Origin: an uncultured Flavobacteriaceae bacterium
GTDB lineage: Bacteria; Bacteroidota; Bacteroidia; Flavobacteriales; Flavobacteriaceae
NCBI GenBank assembly: GCA_943788695.1
Contig: CALSRG010000001.1
Coordinates: 558,001-622,000 of the forward strand
DNA: 64,000 nt
Reading direction: 5' to 3'
The notes below the pieces were generated by a model. The model saw nothing but the letters and a program-made list of their open reading frames with translations, ran no database searches and was not told the origin of the DNA. The position numbers and the translations under genes were made by a program. Shown here piece after piece: positions 56,301 through 64,000 of this stretch; the first letter of the stretch is position 1; each line of letters begins with the position of its first letter.

Positions 56301-56366
56301 AAAATATAAGTTTAACTAGCGCAACGTCTATCCTAAAGATATTCAAGTGCATATTTATTCAAAAAG

Positions 56367-56397
56367 TTTGTTCAACCAAAACTTTGTACTAAATTTG
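56367..56397 (+). promoter_or_regulatory. Promoter of tRNA-Gln
   Basis: TTTG (56367-56370), exactly 19 bp, then TAAATTTG (56390-56397). Both boxes are consensus; the tRNA begins 14 bases after the -7 box. Confidence 0.85.
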
Positions 56398-56410
56398 CTC
56401 GCTCTAAAAT

Positions 56411-56483
56411 TGGCCTATGGTGTAACTGGCAACACGTCTGATTTTGGTTCAGAAGAGTCTAGGTTCGAGCCCTAGTAGGCCAA
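56411..56483 (+). tRNA. tRNA-Gln (anticodon TTG)
   Basis: A 73-base cloverleaf. The acceptor stem TGGCCTA pairs with TAGGCCA. The anticodon stem TCTGA/TCAGA holds loop TTTTGGT with anticodon TTG at 56444-56446, and the T arm is CTAGG-TTCGAGC-CCTAG. The discriminator is A and CCA is not encoded. Confidence 0.97.
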
Positions 56484-56487
56484 CTTG

Positions 56488-56513
56488 AAATCCCCGTTAA
56501 TCGCGGATTTTTT
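56488..56513 (+). terminator. Terminator of tRNA-Gln
   Basis: AAATCCCCG (56488-56496) pairs with CGCGGATTT (56502-56510) except for one C-C mismatch; T residues follow to 56513. It starts 5 bases after the tRNA, making a complete single-gene unit. Confidence 0.8.
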
Positions 56514-56545
56514 GTGTAAAATGAATTTGTATTTTGAAAAATAGA

Positions 56546-56576
56546 TTTGCATCGTATTTCAAAAACATTATCTTTG
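56546..56576 (+). promoter_or_regulatory. rimP: Promoter of rimP-nusA-infB
   Basis: TTTG (56546-56549), exactly 19 bp, then TATCTTTG (56569-56576). Both boxes are consensus. Transcription should start near 56582, leaving a leader of about 57 bases that contains a G/C-rich hairpin. Confidence 0.88.
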
Positions 56577-56604
56577 CACTCGAGAAACATTTAAAGGATA
56601 GGCA

Positions 56605-56625
56605 GGGGGGACAATAAGTCCCCTC
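56605..56625 (+). promoter_or_regulatory. Leader hairpin of rimP-nusA-infB (possible attenuator)
   Basis: GGGGGGAC (56605-56612) pairs with GTCCCCTC (56618-56625) through six Watson-Crick pairs and flanking G-T and G-C pairs, with AATAA as loop. A pyrimidine-rich TCTTCTTTT tract follows and the rimP ATG is 13 bases further. It looks like a weak intrinsic terminator inside the leader. Confidence 0.5.
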
Positions 56626-56638
56626 TTCTTTTACCACT

Positions 56639-57106
56639 ATGCTGAAGGAAACTGTACAAATATTATTGAACGATGCTTTACTTGAGCGACAAGACTTGTT
56701 TGTGATTGAATTCGATGTGTCGAGTGTCAATCATATCAATGTAGTATTGGATGGTGACCACGGTGTTACAGTAGAGGACTGCGTTTTTATCAGTCGAGCG
56801 ATTGAGCATAATATTGATCGCGAAACTATTGACTTCTCATTAGAAGTAGCTTCGGCTGGTGCCGCATCACCTTTAATGATGCAGCGTCAGTATGCCAAGA
56901 ACATTGGAAAAATCTTAGAAATTACTACCAAAAACAAGGGTAATTTTGAAGGTATTTTACAATCGACTACGGAACAAAATATTACAATTGGTTGGAAGAC
57001 CAGAGAGCCCAAACCGATTGGTAAAGGAAAAACAACTGTGGAAAAAACAGCTGAACTCAATTATGACGACATTGAGTCAGCAAAGGTAAAATTGAAATTT
57101 AATTAG
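56639..57106 (+). CDS. rimP: Ribosome maturation factor RimP
   Basis: A 155-residue factor for 30S subunit assembly. It has the two-domain RimP pattern: an alpha/beta domain with LVNxx-type ending SLEVASAGAASPL, where the family has the SPGxxxPL turn, and a C-terminal Sm-like barrel (GNFEGILQSTTEQNITI). It starts the conserved rimP-nusA-infB operon, with nusA 6 bp downstream. Confidence 0.95.
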   Translation: MLKETVQILLNDALLERQDLFVIEFDVSSVNHINVVLDGDHGVTVEDCVFISRAIEHNIDRETIDFSLEVASAGAASPLMMQRQYAKNIGKILEITTKNKGNFEGILQSTTEQNITIGWKTREPKPIGKGKTTVEKTAELNYDDIESAKVKLKFN

Positions 57107-57112
57107 AGTCCT

Positions 57113-58351
57113 ATGGAAAACATTGCTTTGATCGAATCTTTTTCCGAATTTAAAGATGATAAGCTTATTGATAGAGTTACGCTCATGGCTATTTTGGAAG
57201 ATGTCTTTCGAAATACTTTGACGCGCAAATTTGGAGACGACGACAACTTCGATATTATTATTAACCCAGATAAAGGCGATCTTGAAATTTGGAGGAATCG
57301 CATCGTGGTTGCTGACGGTGAAGTTGAAAACGAAAATCAAGAAATTGAATTATCACAAGCACGAAAAATTGAACCTGACTTTGAAGTAGGGGAAGACGTG
57401 TCGGAAGAAGTGAAATTAATGGACTTAGGTCGTCGATCGATTTTGTCCTTACGCCAAAATCTTATAGCTAAAATTCATGAGCACGATAGCACCAACATCT
57501 ACAAACACTTTGTGGAGTTGGTTGGCGAAATCTATACCGCTGAAGTGCATCATGTGCGTCAACGAGTGATTATTTTAGTTGACGATGATGGCAACGAAAT
57601 CATCTTACCTAGAGATAAACAAATTCCTTCGGACTTCTTTAGAAAGGGTGATAATGTTCGAGGTGTTATTGAAAGTGTTGAACTTAAAGGGCATAAGCCT
57701 GTTATCGTTTTATCAAGAACATCACCCATCTTTCTGGAAAAACTTTTTGAACAAGAAATACCTGAAGTTTTTGACGGACTAATTACCGTTAAAAAAGTGG
57801 TTCGTATTCCCGGAGAAAAAGCCAAAGTAGCCGTTGACTCATACGATGACCGTATTGATCCTGTTGGGGCTTGTGTTGGAATGAAAGGGTCTCGAATTCA
57901 CAGTATTGTGCGAGAACTAGGTAACGAGAATATTGATGTTATAAATTATACCAATAATTTACAACTGTTTATTACTCGTGCCTTGAGTCCAGCTAAAGTG
58001 ACCTCACTCAAAATTGACGAAGAGACCAAACGAGTTGAAGTGATTTTAAAACCAGAAGAAGTTAGTAAAGCAATTGGTCGAGGTGGTCACAATATCAGAT
58101 TGGCTGGTCAACTGACAGGTTATGAGATTGACGTGTTCCGTGAAGGCGTTGAAGAAGATGTTGAATTAAAAGAATTCTCTGACGAAATTGAAGCTTGGAT
58201 CATTGAAGAATTCTCTAAAGTTGGTTTAGACACGGCTAAAAGTGTGCTTGAACAAGACGTTCAGGATTTGGTCAAGCGTATCGATTTAGAAGAAGAGACT
58301 ATTCTCGAAGTGATTAGAATTTTGAAAGAAGAGTTCGCTGAAGAGCAATAG
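57113..58351 (+). CDS. nusA: Transcription termination/antitermination protein NusA
   Basis: A 412-residue RNA polymerase-binding factor affecting pausing, termination and antitermination. An N-terminal domain binds RNA polymerase, then S1 (about 130-200), KH1 (VGACVGMKGSRIHSIVREL) and KH2 (ISKAIGRGGHNIRLAGQLTGYEIDV in outline). The acidic C-terminal extension is short, without the paired acidic repeats of E. coli. Its own leader hairpin may be a regulatory target. Confidence 0.96.
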   Translation: MENIALIESFSEFKDDKLIDRVTLMAILEDVFRNTLTRKFGDDDNFDIIINPDKGDLEIWRNRIVVADGEVENENQEIELSQARKIEPDFEVGEDVSEEVKLMDLGRRSILSLRQNLIAKIHEHDSTNIYKHFVELVGEIYTAEVHHVRQRVIILVDDDGNEIILPRDKQIPSDFFRKGDNVRGVIESVELKGHKPVIVLSRTSPIFLEKLFEQEIPEVFDGLITVKKVVRIPGEKAKVAVDSYDDRIDPVGACVGMKGSRIHSIVRELGNENIDVINYTNNLQLFITRALSPAKVTSLKIDEETKRVEVILKPEEVSKAIGRGGHNIRLAGQLTGYEIDVFREGVEEDVELKEFSDEIEAWIIEEFSKVGLDTAKSVLEQDVQDLVKRIDLEEETILEVIRILKEEFAEEQ

Positions 58352-58368
58352 ACATTAGAAATATATTT

Positions 58369-61047
58369 ATGGCAGAAACAATTAGACTGAATAAAGTTTT
58401 AAGGGAGTTGAACATTTCAATTGACCGCGCAGTGGAATTTTTACAAGGCCATGGCGTAGAGATCGAGAAGCGTCCAACGACCAAAATATCGTCGGAAATC
58501 TATGCCATGCTTTCTGATGAATTTCAGTCAGATGCCAATAAGAAAGTAGCCTCTATTGAGGTTGGTGAGGCAAAACAAAAGGAAAAGGAAGCCCTCCTTA
58601 GTGATGTGGAATCAAAGCCTGAACCTGCGAAGCCTGAGCCTGTTGTCCAAGCCAGACAGCAATTGGTTGGCTTAAAGCAAGTTGGCAAGATTGAGCTGAA
58701 TGCCCCAGTAAAAAAAGAGGCTGTGAAAGTAGAGTCGGCGCCAATTGAGCTAGCTAAAACAGTTCCATTAAAAACTGACGACACAGTTGTTGAAGAATCA
58801 TCTACGGATATTAAACTTGATGACAAGCCTGAGGTTGTTGTAGAAGAACAAAGTACTCCTGAAATATTAGTTGAACAGCCAGCTCAGGGCGATGCATCTG
58901 ATTCAGAACCAGAATCTGATAGATTAGCGACAAATTATCAAAAATTGATTCAGCCGAAAAAGACTGGAGAAACCATTGATTTGACTCAATTTGCTCAAAA
59001 GAAAAAACCTGAATCATCCAATGATGCGCGTAAAAAACGCAAACGAATCAGTAAAGTTGGAGCGCCAAACCCCAGAGGTGCGGCCGACAATAGAGGTAGT
59101 AAACCTGGGCAAGGCAAGACCCGTCAAGTGGTTAAAGAAGAACCCAGTGCTGAAGAAGTGCAACGTCAAGTTCGAGAAACACTCGAAAAACTTCAAGGAA
59201 AGTCTTCTAAAGGAAAAGGAGCTAAATATCGTCGTGATAAACGTGATCAACACCGTCAAAAAACAGAAGACGAGCAAGCGGCCATTGAAGCTGATAACAA
59301 ATTGCTGAAGCTTACAGAATTTGTAACTGTTAGCGAGGTTGCCACCATGATGGAAGTGCCTGTTACCGATATCATTTCAGCATGTATGTCTTTAGGAATG
59401 ATGGTAACTATGAACCAAAGACTTGATGCAGAAACATTGTCAATAGTTACTGAAGAATTTGGATTTGAAATTGAATTTACAACAGCAGGAATAGATGAAG
59501 CCTTAGAAGAGGCAGAGGATAAGCTTGAAGATTTGAAAGATCGCGCTCCAATCGTCACGGTGATGGGGCACGTTGATCACGGTAAAACGTCTCTATTGGA
59601 TTTCATCCGAGAAGAGAATGTTATTGCTGGCGAATCGGGCGGTATTACTCAGCACATTGGGGCTTATGCCGTCACATTAAAATCAGGTCAGAAGATCACA
59701 TTTCTTGATACACCTGGTCACGAAGCTTTTACCGCGATGCGTGCGAGGGGAACACAGGTTACGGATTTAGCTATTATCGTAATCGCTGCTGATGATGATA
59801 TTATGCCTCAAACCAAAGAGGCCATTGCACACGCCCAAGCAGCGGGAATTCCTATGGTATTCGCGATTAACAAAGTAGATAAAGAAACAGCTAACCCTGA
59901 CAAAATTAAAGAAGGATTAGCAGCAATGAATTTATTGGTAGAAGATTGGGGAGGAAAATTACAATCCCATGATATTTCTGCTAAAACAGGTCTCGGCGTT
60001 GATGAACTTCTCGAAAAAGTTTTGCTTGAAGCCGAATTATTGGAGCTTAAAGCAAATCCAAATAAACTAGCCGTTGGAACAGTTGTTGAAGCCTTTTTGG
60101 ATAAAGGACGTGGTTATGTATCGACCGTTTTGGTAAGCGCTGGAACTTTGAAAGTTGGTGATTTCGTTCTCGCTGGAAAAAATAGTGGTAAAGTTAAGGC
60201 CATGCATGACGAACGTGGTGCATTACTAAAAGAGGCAGGACCCGCAACACCAGTCTCGTTATTGGGACTAGATGGAGCGCCACAAGCAGGTGATAAGTTT
60301 AACGTCTTCTCTGATGAACGTGAGGCCAAACAAATCGCGGCTAAAAGAACACAATTAAGACGTGAACAATCCGTTCGAACGCAACGCCATATCACACTTG
60401 ACGAAATTGGACGTCGCATTGCTCTTGGTGACTTTAAAGAATTAAATATCATCCTCAAAGGTGATGTGGATGGATCGGTAGAAGCCTTAACTGACTCCTT
60501 CCAAAAATTGTCGACTGAGGAAATTCAGGTTAATATAATTCACAAAGGCGTAGGTGCTATTACTGAAAGTGATGTTCTTCTAGCAACTGCATCGGAGGCT
60601 ATAATTATTGGTTTTAACGTACGTCCAACAGGTAACGCTCGTTCTATTGCCGACAAAGAGGAAATCGATATTCGCATGTATTCCATTATTTATGATGCGA
60701 TCAATGAGTTGAAAGATGCTATGGAGGGTATGCTTTCACCAGTATTTAAAGAAGAAATTACAGGAAATGCTGAGGTGAGAGAAACATTCAAAATATCCAA
60801 AATTGGAACAATTGCAGGTTGCATGGTGACAACTGGAAAAATTTTCAGAAACTCAGGGATACGCGTTATTCGAGACGGTGTGGTAATACATTCAGGTGTT
60901 TTGACTTCGCTGAAGCGTTTCAAGGATGATGTAAAAGAAGTGAGTAAGGGCTACGATTGTGGTTTACAAATCAAAGGTTTTAATGATCTTGTAAATGATG
61001 ATATTATTGAGGCCTTTCAAGAAGTAGAGGTTAAGAAAAAACTTTAA
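58369..61047 (+). CDS. infB: Translation initiation factor IF-2
   Basis: An 892-residue GTPase that brings fMet-tRNA to the 30S subunit. The N-terminal IF2N module (IRLNKVLRELNISIDRAVEFL) is followed by about 250 low-complexity Glu/Lys/Pro-rich residues with a basic patch (DARKKRKRISK). The G domain has GHVDHGKTSLLDFI (near residue 400), DTPGHEAF and NKVDK, then domains II-IV. It begins 17 bp after nusA and ends directly against the opposing SPOR gene. Confidence 0.97.
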   Translation: MAETIRLNKVLRELNISIDRAVEFLQGHGVEIEKRPTTKISSEIYAMLSDEFQSDANKKVASIEVGEAKQKEKEALLSDVESKPEPAKPEPVVQARQQLVGLKQVGKIELNAPVKKEAVKVESAPIELAKTVPLKTDDTVVEESSTDIKLDDKPEVVVEEQSTPEILVEQPAQGDASDSEPESDRLATNYQKLIQPKKTGETIDLTQFAQKKKPESSNDARKKRKRISKVGAPNPRGAADNRGSKPGQGKTRQVVKEEPSAEEVQRQVRETLEKLQGKSSKGKGAKYRRDKRDQHRQKTEDEQAAIEADNKLLKLTEFVTVSEVATMMEVPVTDIISACMSLGMMVTMNQRLDAETLSIVTEEFGFEIEFTTAGIDEALEEAEDKLEDLKDRAPIVTVMGHVDHGKTSLLDFIREENVIAGESGGITQHIGAYAVTLKSGQKITFLDTPGHEAFTAMRARGTQVTDLAIIVIAADDDIMPQTKEAIAHAQAAGIPMVFAINKVDKETANPDKIKEGLAAMNLLVEDWGGKLQSHDISAKTGLGVDELLEKVLLEAELLELKANPNKLAVGTVVEAFLDKGRGYVSTVLVSAGTLKVGDFVLAGKNSGKVKAMHDERGALLKEAGPATPVSLLGLDGAPQAGDKFNVFSDEREAKQIAAKRTQLRREQSVRTQRHITLDEIGRRIALGDFKELNIILKGDVDGSVEALTDSFQKLSTEEIQVNIIHKGVGAITESDVLLATASEAIIIGFNVRPTGNARSIADKEEIDIRMYSIIYDAINELKDAMEGMLSPVFKEEITGNAEVRETFKISKIGTIAGCMVTTGKIFRNSGIRVIRDGVVIHSGVLTSLKRFKDDVKEVSKGYDCGLQIKGFNDLVNDDIIEAFQEVEVKKKL

Positions 61048-61419
61048 TTAATTTCTTGAAGCCGGCTTTAAAACAAAAGCGTTAGGGTATATTTTTTTTA
61101 CTTCAATCAAATATTTATCCGCTTCCAACTGTCGATTAAACTTTCCTATCCATACTTTGTAATTTGGTGTCTGGTATTGAAGTGTAACCTCTTGATCAGT
61201 AAAAACTGCTTTGGCTTCTGTATAATTGACCATAGCGTTAGCACGATTCCCATTAAAAATCTGAATCTGAAAACCTAAGTCCGCCTTCTGTAAGGTTGTT
61301 TTTAGACTGATAAGCTCGTCGATTCTTGCGTCCTTGGTAATTGTTATTTTCCCTTCTTGTGCAAATAGGTTGATCGATCCAAAGAGAACGGCTATGAAAT
61401 AGAGTCTTTTAAAACGCAT
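61048..61419 (-). CDS. SPOR domain-containing exported protein
   Basis: A 123-residue protein with a signal peptide (cleavage after NLFAQ) and a C-terminal SPOR-like domain (about 48-120: GFQIQIFNGNRANAMVNY, YKVWIGKFNRQLEADKYLIEVKKIYPNAFVLK). SPOR domains bind denuded glycan strands of septal peptidoglycan, so a cell-wall role is likely. Its stop abuts the infB stop. A consensus -7 box precedes it. Confidence 0.88.
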   Translation of the reverse strand: MRFKRLYFIAVLFGSINLFAQEGKITITKDARIDELISLKTTLQKADLGFQIQIFNGNRANAMVNYTEAKAVFTDQEVTLQYQTPNYKVWIGKFNRQLEADKYLIEVKKIYPNAFVLKPASRN

Positions 61420-61446
61420 GAGAACTAGTTTTTACGGTAGACCATT

Positions 61447-61454
61447 CAAAGGTA
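61447..61454 (-). promoter_or_regulatory. -7 box (TACCTTTG) of the SPOR gene
   Basis: Exact TAnnTTTG on the minus strand, 27 bases before the ATG at 61419. Confidence 0.5.
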
Positions 61455-61529
61455 CACTTTATATAGCAATTGAGATATTTAGTTGTTATTTAGAATCGCT
61501 ATAAATTAAAAAGTATCATTCTTAACCCA

Positions 61530-61560
61530 TTTTCAAAGTGGAGTTTATGGCTTACTTTTG
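61530..61560 (+). promoter_or_regulatory. Promoter of the Alternative Complex III operon
   Basis: TTTT (61530-61533), 19 bp, then TACTTTTG (61553-61560). The -7 box is exact and the -33 box has one mismatch. The leader would be about 60 bases. Confidence 0.6.
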
Positions 61561-61625
61561 TGTGAAATTTTGAGACACTAGGGTTTCAAAAGAATTTGAA
61601 ATTTAGATAACCATTGAAAGAAGTT

Positions 61626-62924
61626 ATGATACATAGCTTAAGCCTAAATTTATTCCGCAAATCACGCACCGCTGGCTTTCTTATATTAACCTTTTTAGCT
61701 TCAAGTTTGTGGGCACAAGATGCTGATCCAGCAAAGGGAAAATCGCTTTTCAATACCAACTGTGCCGCTTGTCATCAGCTTGATAAAAAGATGACGGGTC
61801 CTGCCTTGCGCAATGTGGAGACGCGATTGAGTGAAACAGAAGGCTTGGATCGTACCTGGCTTTATGCTTGGATTCGTAACAGCGCTGGAATGATTAAATC
61901 TGGTGATGCGTACGCCAATAAAATATATACCGAGTACAATAATTCGGCGATGACAGCTTTTCCTCAGTTATCTGACACTGAGTTGAATGATATCTTGGCA
62001 TACACGGCTCAGCCAAAGGCAGCACCAGTGACGCAAGCAACCTCAGATGTTGTTGGTGGAGGTGTGCCTAGCACAGGAGGTGCAGACAACAATCAAATTT
62101 TGTTAGCGGGATTAGCCTTATTATTTGGTTTACTCGCTATTGGACTGTTCATGGTGCGTAAAACATTGCACCGTTTCGCTATGGCTAACGACATTGATCT
62201 CCCTGTTGATAAACCAAAAAGTACGCCGATTTGGATTGCCTTTGCTCAAAATCAATTTTTGGTATTGGTTACAGCCATCTTTTTTTTACTCGCAAGTGGT
62301 TATTTCGTTTACGGTTTCTTGATGCAAATTGGAATTGACCAAGGATATGAGCCTGTTCAACCAATTCATTACTCGCACAAAATACACGCCGGAGAAAATA
62401 AAATTGATTGTAATTATTGCCACTCTTCAGCTCGTGTTAGTAAGCATTCTGGAATTCCATCTTTGAATATTTGTATGAATTGTCACAAATCCATTTATGA
62501 ATACAACGGGCCAACAACGGCAGAGTATACCAAAGATTTTTATGACAATGAAATTAAAAAACTTTACAAGGCCGTAGGTTGGGATGATGCTAATCAAGTG
62601 TACACTGGAAAAACACAGCCCGTAAAATGGGTACGCATTCACAACCTGCCTGATTTCGCCTATTTTAATCACTCTCAGCATGTTACGGTAGCTGGTATAG
62701 AATGTCAGACGTGTCACGGACCTGTGGAAGAAATGGAAATTATGTCGCAATATGCACCTCTCACGATGGGTTGGTGTATTAATTGCCACCGCGAGACCAA
62801 CGTTAAGGTCACCGACAACGCCTACTACGATAAAATTCATGATGAATTATCAAAGAAGTACGGTGTTGAAGAATTGACCGCTGCTCAAATGGGTGGTTTG
62901 GAATGTGGAAAGTGTCATTATTAA
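61626..62924 (+). CDS. actA: Alternative Complex III multiheme cytochrome c (ActA) with fused monoheme domain
   Basis: A 432-residue membrane cytochrome of the quinol-oxidising Alternative Complex III. After a signal peptide (cleavage near LWAQ) comes a class I monoheme domain (C46-AAC-H50). Two TM helices (about 157-177 and 211-231) follow, then an ActA-like pentaheme part with CxxCH at 262, 283, 360, 384 and 427. Total six haems. The frame is open from a TTG at 61614; I use the ATG at 61626 just before the signal peptide. actB follows after 20 bp. Confidence 0.92.
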   Translation: MIHSLSLNLFRKSRTAGFLILTFLASSLWAQDADPAKGKSLFNTNCAACHQLDKKMTGPALRNVETRLSETEGLDRTWLYAWIRNSAGMIKSGDAYANKIYTEYNNSAMTAFPQLSDTELNDILAYTAQPKAAPVTQATSDVVGGGVPSTGGADNNQILLAGLALLFGLLAIGLFMVRKTLHRFAMANDIDLPVDKPKSTPIWIAFAQNQFLVLVTAIFFLLASGYFVYGFLMQIGIDQGYEPVQPIHYSHKIHAGENKIDCNYCHSSARVSKHSGIPSLNICMNCHKSIYEYNGPTTAEYTKDFYDNEIKKLYKAVGWDDANQVYTGKTQPVKWVRIHNLPDFAYFNHSQHVTVAGIECQTCHGPVEEMEIMSQYAPLTMGWCINCHRETNVKVTDNAYYDKIHDELSKKYGVEELTAAQMGGLECGKCHY

Positions 62925-62944
62925 AAGCAAAAATCTTGTAGTCA

Positions 62945-64000
62945 ATGTCAACAAGTAAAACATACTGGAAAAATATAGCCGACCTTGCGTCGAATCCTGA
63001 ATTAGATCCTAAGCGTCACAACGAGTTTGTGGAGCATATTCCTGTGGATGAATTTTTGGGAGATAAAGAAACACTAGATCAAAGTGATACCTCACGACGA
63101 GATTTCTTGAAGTACGTTGGATTTAGTACAGCTGCAGCTACCCTGGCTGCCTGTGAGGGGCCGGTAATTAAATCCATTCCATACGTTGTTCAGCCAGAAT
63201 CCATTGTGCCTGGTATAGCTAACTATTACGCTACGAGCATCGCCAACGGCTATGACTTTGCAAGTATTTTGGTAAAGACACGTGAAGGGCGTCCAATTCT
63301 CATCAATAATAACAGCTTAGACGCAACGGGAACGGGTGCTAACGCCAGAGTCAACGCATCTGTTCTAGATTTATACGACAGCAAGAGACTTACTGCACCA
63401 ATGATAAACGGTGTTGCGTCGTCTTGGGAAGTGTTCAATACTGACATTGCCAAGCAATTAGAGGTCTTAACGACAGATAATAAAGCTATTGTTTTATTGA
63501 CCCAGACTTTTGCCAGTCCATCTATGTTTGCTTTGGTCAATGAATTTAAGTCAAAATTCCCAACAGCAAAACACATCACTTACGATGCCATCTCTCAGTC
63601 TTCCGCTTTAGATGCTTTCGAACAGCGTTACGGAATAAGAGCATTAGCGGACTATGATTTTTCCAAAGCTTTAATGATTGTTAGTGTTGCTGCTGATTTT
63701 CTAGGAGATTGGCAAGGTGGTGGTTTCGATAGTGGCTATTCCAAAAGCCGTATTCCTCAAAATGGCATGATGTCAAAACACGTGCAGTTTGAGTCCAATA
63801 TGAGCTTAACAGGAGCCAATGCTGACCAGCGCGTGCCGCTAACGCCTGCACAGCAGAAACAAGTTTTAGCTGTACTATATGCGAAATTGAAAGGTACGTC
63901 GTTACAAACCGAACTTCCTGAAAACATTATTAAAATTGTTAATCAGACCGCAAAAGCCTTGTTAAAGTCAGGCAGTAATGCCGTTGTTGTTACGGGATTA
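62945..64000 (+). CDS. actB: Alternative Complex III iron-sulfur/molybdopterin-like subunit ActB, cut by window end
   Basis: The first 352 codons are open to the last base, so the gene continues beyond the window. The N-terminus has a twin-arginine signal in SRRDFLKYVGFSTAAATLAAC, with a lipobox-like cysteine at its end, so the subunit is exported folded by Tat and probably lipid-anchored. The region after it (KSIPYVVQPESIVPGIANYY) matches the start of the molybdopterin-oxidoreductase-like ActB of Alternative Complex III. Position directly after actA agrees. The iron-sulfur part would be further downstream. Confidence 0.92.
   Translation, partial: MSTSKTYWKNIADLASNPELDPKRHNEFVEHIPVDEFLGDKETLDQSDTSRRDFLKYVGFSTAAATLAACEGPVIKSIPYVVQPESIVPGIANYYATSIANGYDFASILVKTREGRPILINNNSLDATGTGANARVNASVLDLYDSKRLTAPMINGVASSWEVFNTDIAKQLEVLTTDNKAIVLLTQTFASPSMFALVNEFKSKFPTAKHITYDAISQSSALDAFEQRYGIRALADYDFSKALMIVSVAADFLGDWQGGGFDSGYSKSRIPQNGMMSKHVQFESNMSLTGANADQRVPLTPAQQKQVLAVLYAKLKGTSLQTELPENIIKIVNQTAKALLKSGSNAVVVTGL

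Noticed and set aside
56301-56410. Mobile-element boundary at tRNA-Gln
   Set aside because: No repeat of the tRNA 3' end, no integrase and no transposase in the window.
59014-59308. Open frames on both strands in the infB linker region
   Set aside because: They arise from the low-complexity Lys/Glu-rich coding of infB.
1-64000. CRISPR array, prophage, insertion sequence, toxin-antitoxin or anti-phage system
   Set aside because: No regularly spaced repeats and no marker genes for these systems on either strand.

Overview
The window looks like a chromosomal core segment of a bacterium of class Flavobacteriia (Bacteroidota), probably marine and close to Flavobacteriaceae. I base this on a T9SS type A sorting tail on a secreted M36 protease, ExbB/ExbD genes with flavobacterial architecture, DUF5916 and DUF2723 proteins, Alternative Complex III genes, an AT-rich composition and Bacteroidota-type promoters. 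Four promoters fit a -33 TTTG, 19 bp spacer and -7 TAnnTTTG pattern: three exactly, one with a single -7 mismatch. No replication genes, prophage, insertion sequence, integrase or CRISPR array is visible. No stretch over 300 bp lacks a gene.

Layout. 1-9.6 kb: a Cys-rich DUF3109 protein, class I ribonucleotide reductase (nrdB, nrdA, strong terminator), a degenerate GIY-YIG ORF, dGTPase, secreted fungalysin and tadA. 9.6-18.4 kb, minus strand: a small membrane protein and aspS, then a self-regulated TetR-TolC-HlyD-RND efflux operon with a clear operator. 18.4-25.5 kb, plus: prenyl diphosphate synthase, 2-oxoglutarate dehydrogenase E1 and E2, TatD nuclease, asparaginase and tRNA-Ser(GGA). 25.5-28.7 kb: an ExbB / four-TM protein / ExbD / ExbD operon with terminator, then a PorT-like barrel. 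28.7-38.8 kb, minus: membrane protein, rpoN, asnS, an MMPL-type exporter, frr-pyrH, rpsB-tsf and rplM-rpsI.

39-51 kb: a DUF5916 outer-membrane protein; then a minus-strand operon of GH92 mannosidase, sugar MFS transporter, N4-(beta-GlcNAc)-asparaginase and, at its end, polA. This reads as a small N-glycoprotein scavenging locus feeding into a housekeeping gene. 49.8-56.3 kb: membrane metallophosphoesterase, a thioredoxin-fold protein without its CxxC cysteines, a DUF2723 (PMT-like) membrane protein, and an arsR-acr3 pair. 56.4-64 kb: a self-contained tRNA-Gln(TTG) unit, the rimP-nusA-infB operon with a leader hairpin, a SPOR protein, and the start of the Alternative Complex III operon (actA complete, actB cut by the window end).

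The genes are mostly conserved housekeeping genes. I did not find a convincing new multi-gene system. The items most worth a second look are the N-glycan locus, the redox-dead thioredoxin, the rpsB and rimP leaders, the TetR operator around the -33 element, the CxxC-bearing ExbD with its four-TM partner, and the start-less GIY-YIG ORF.
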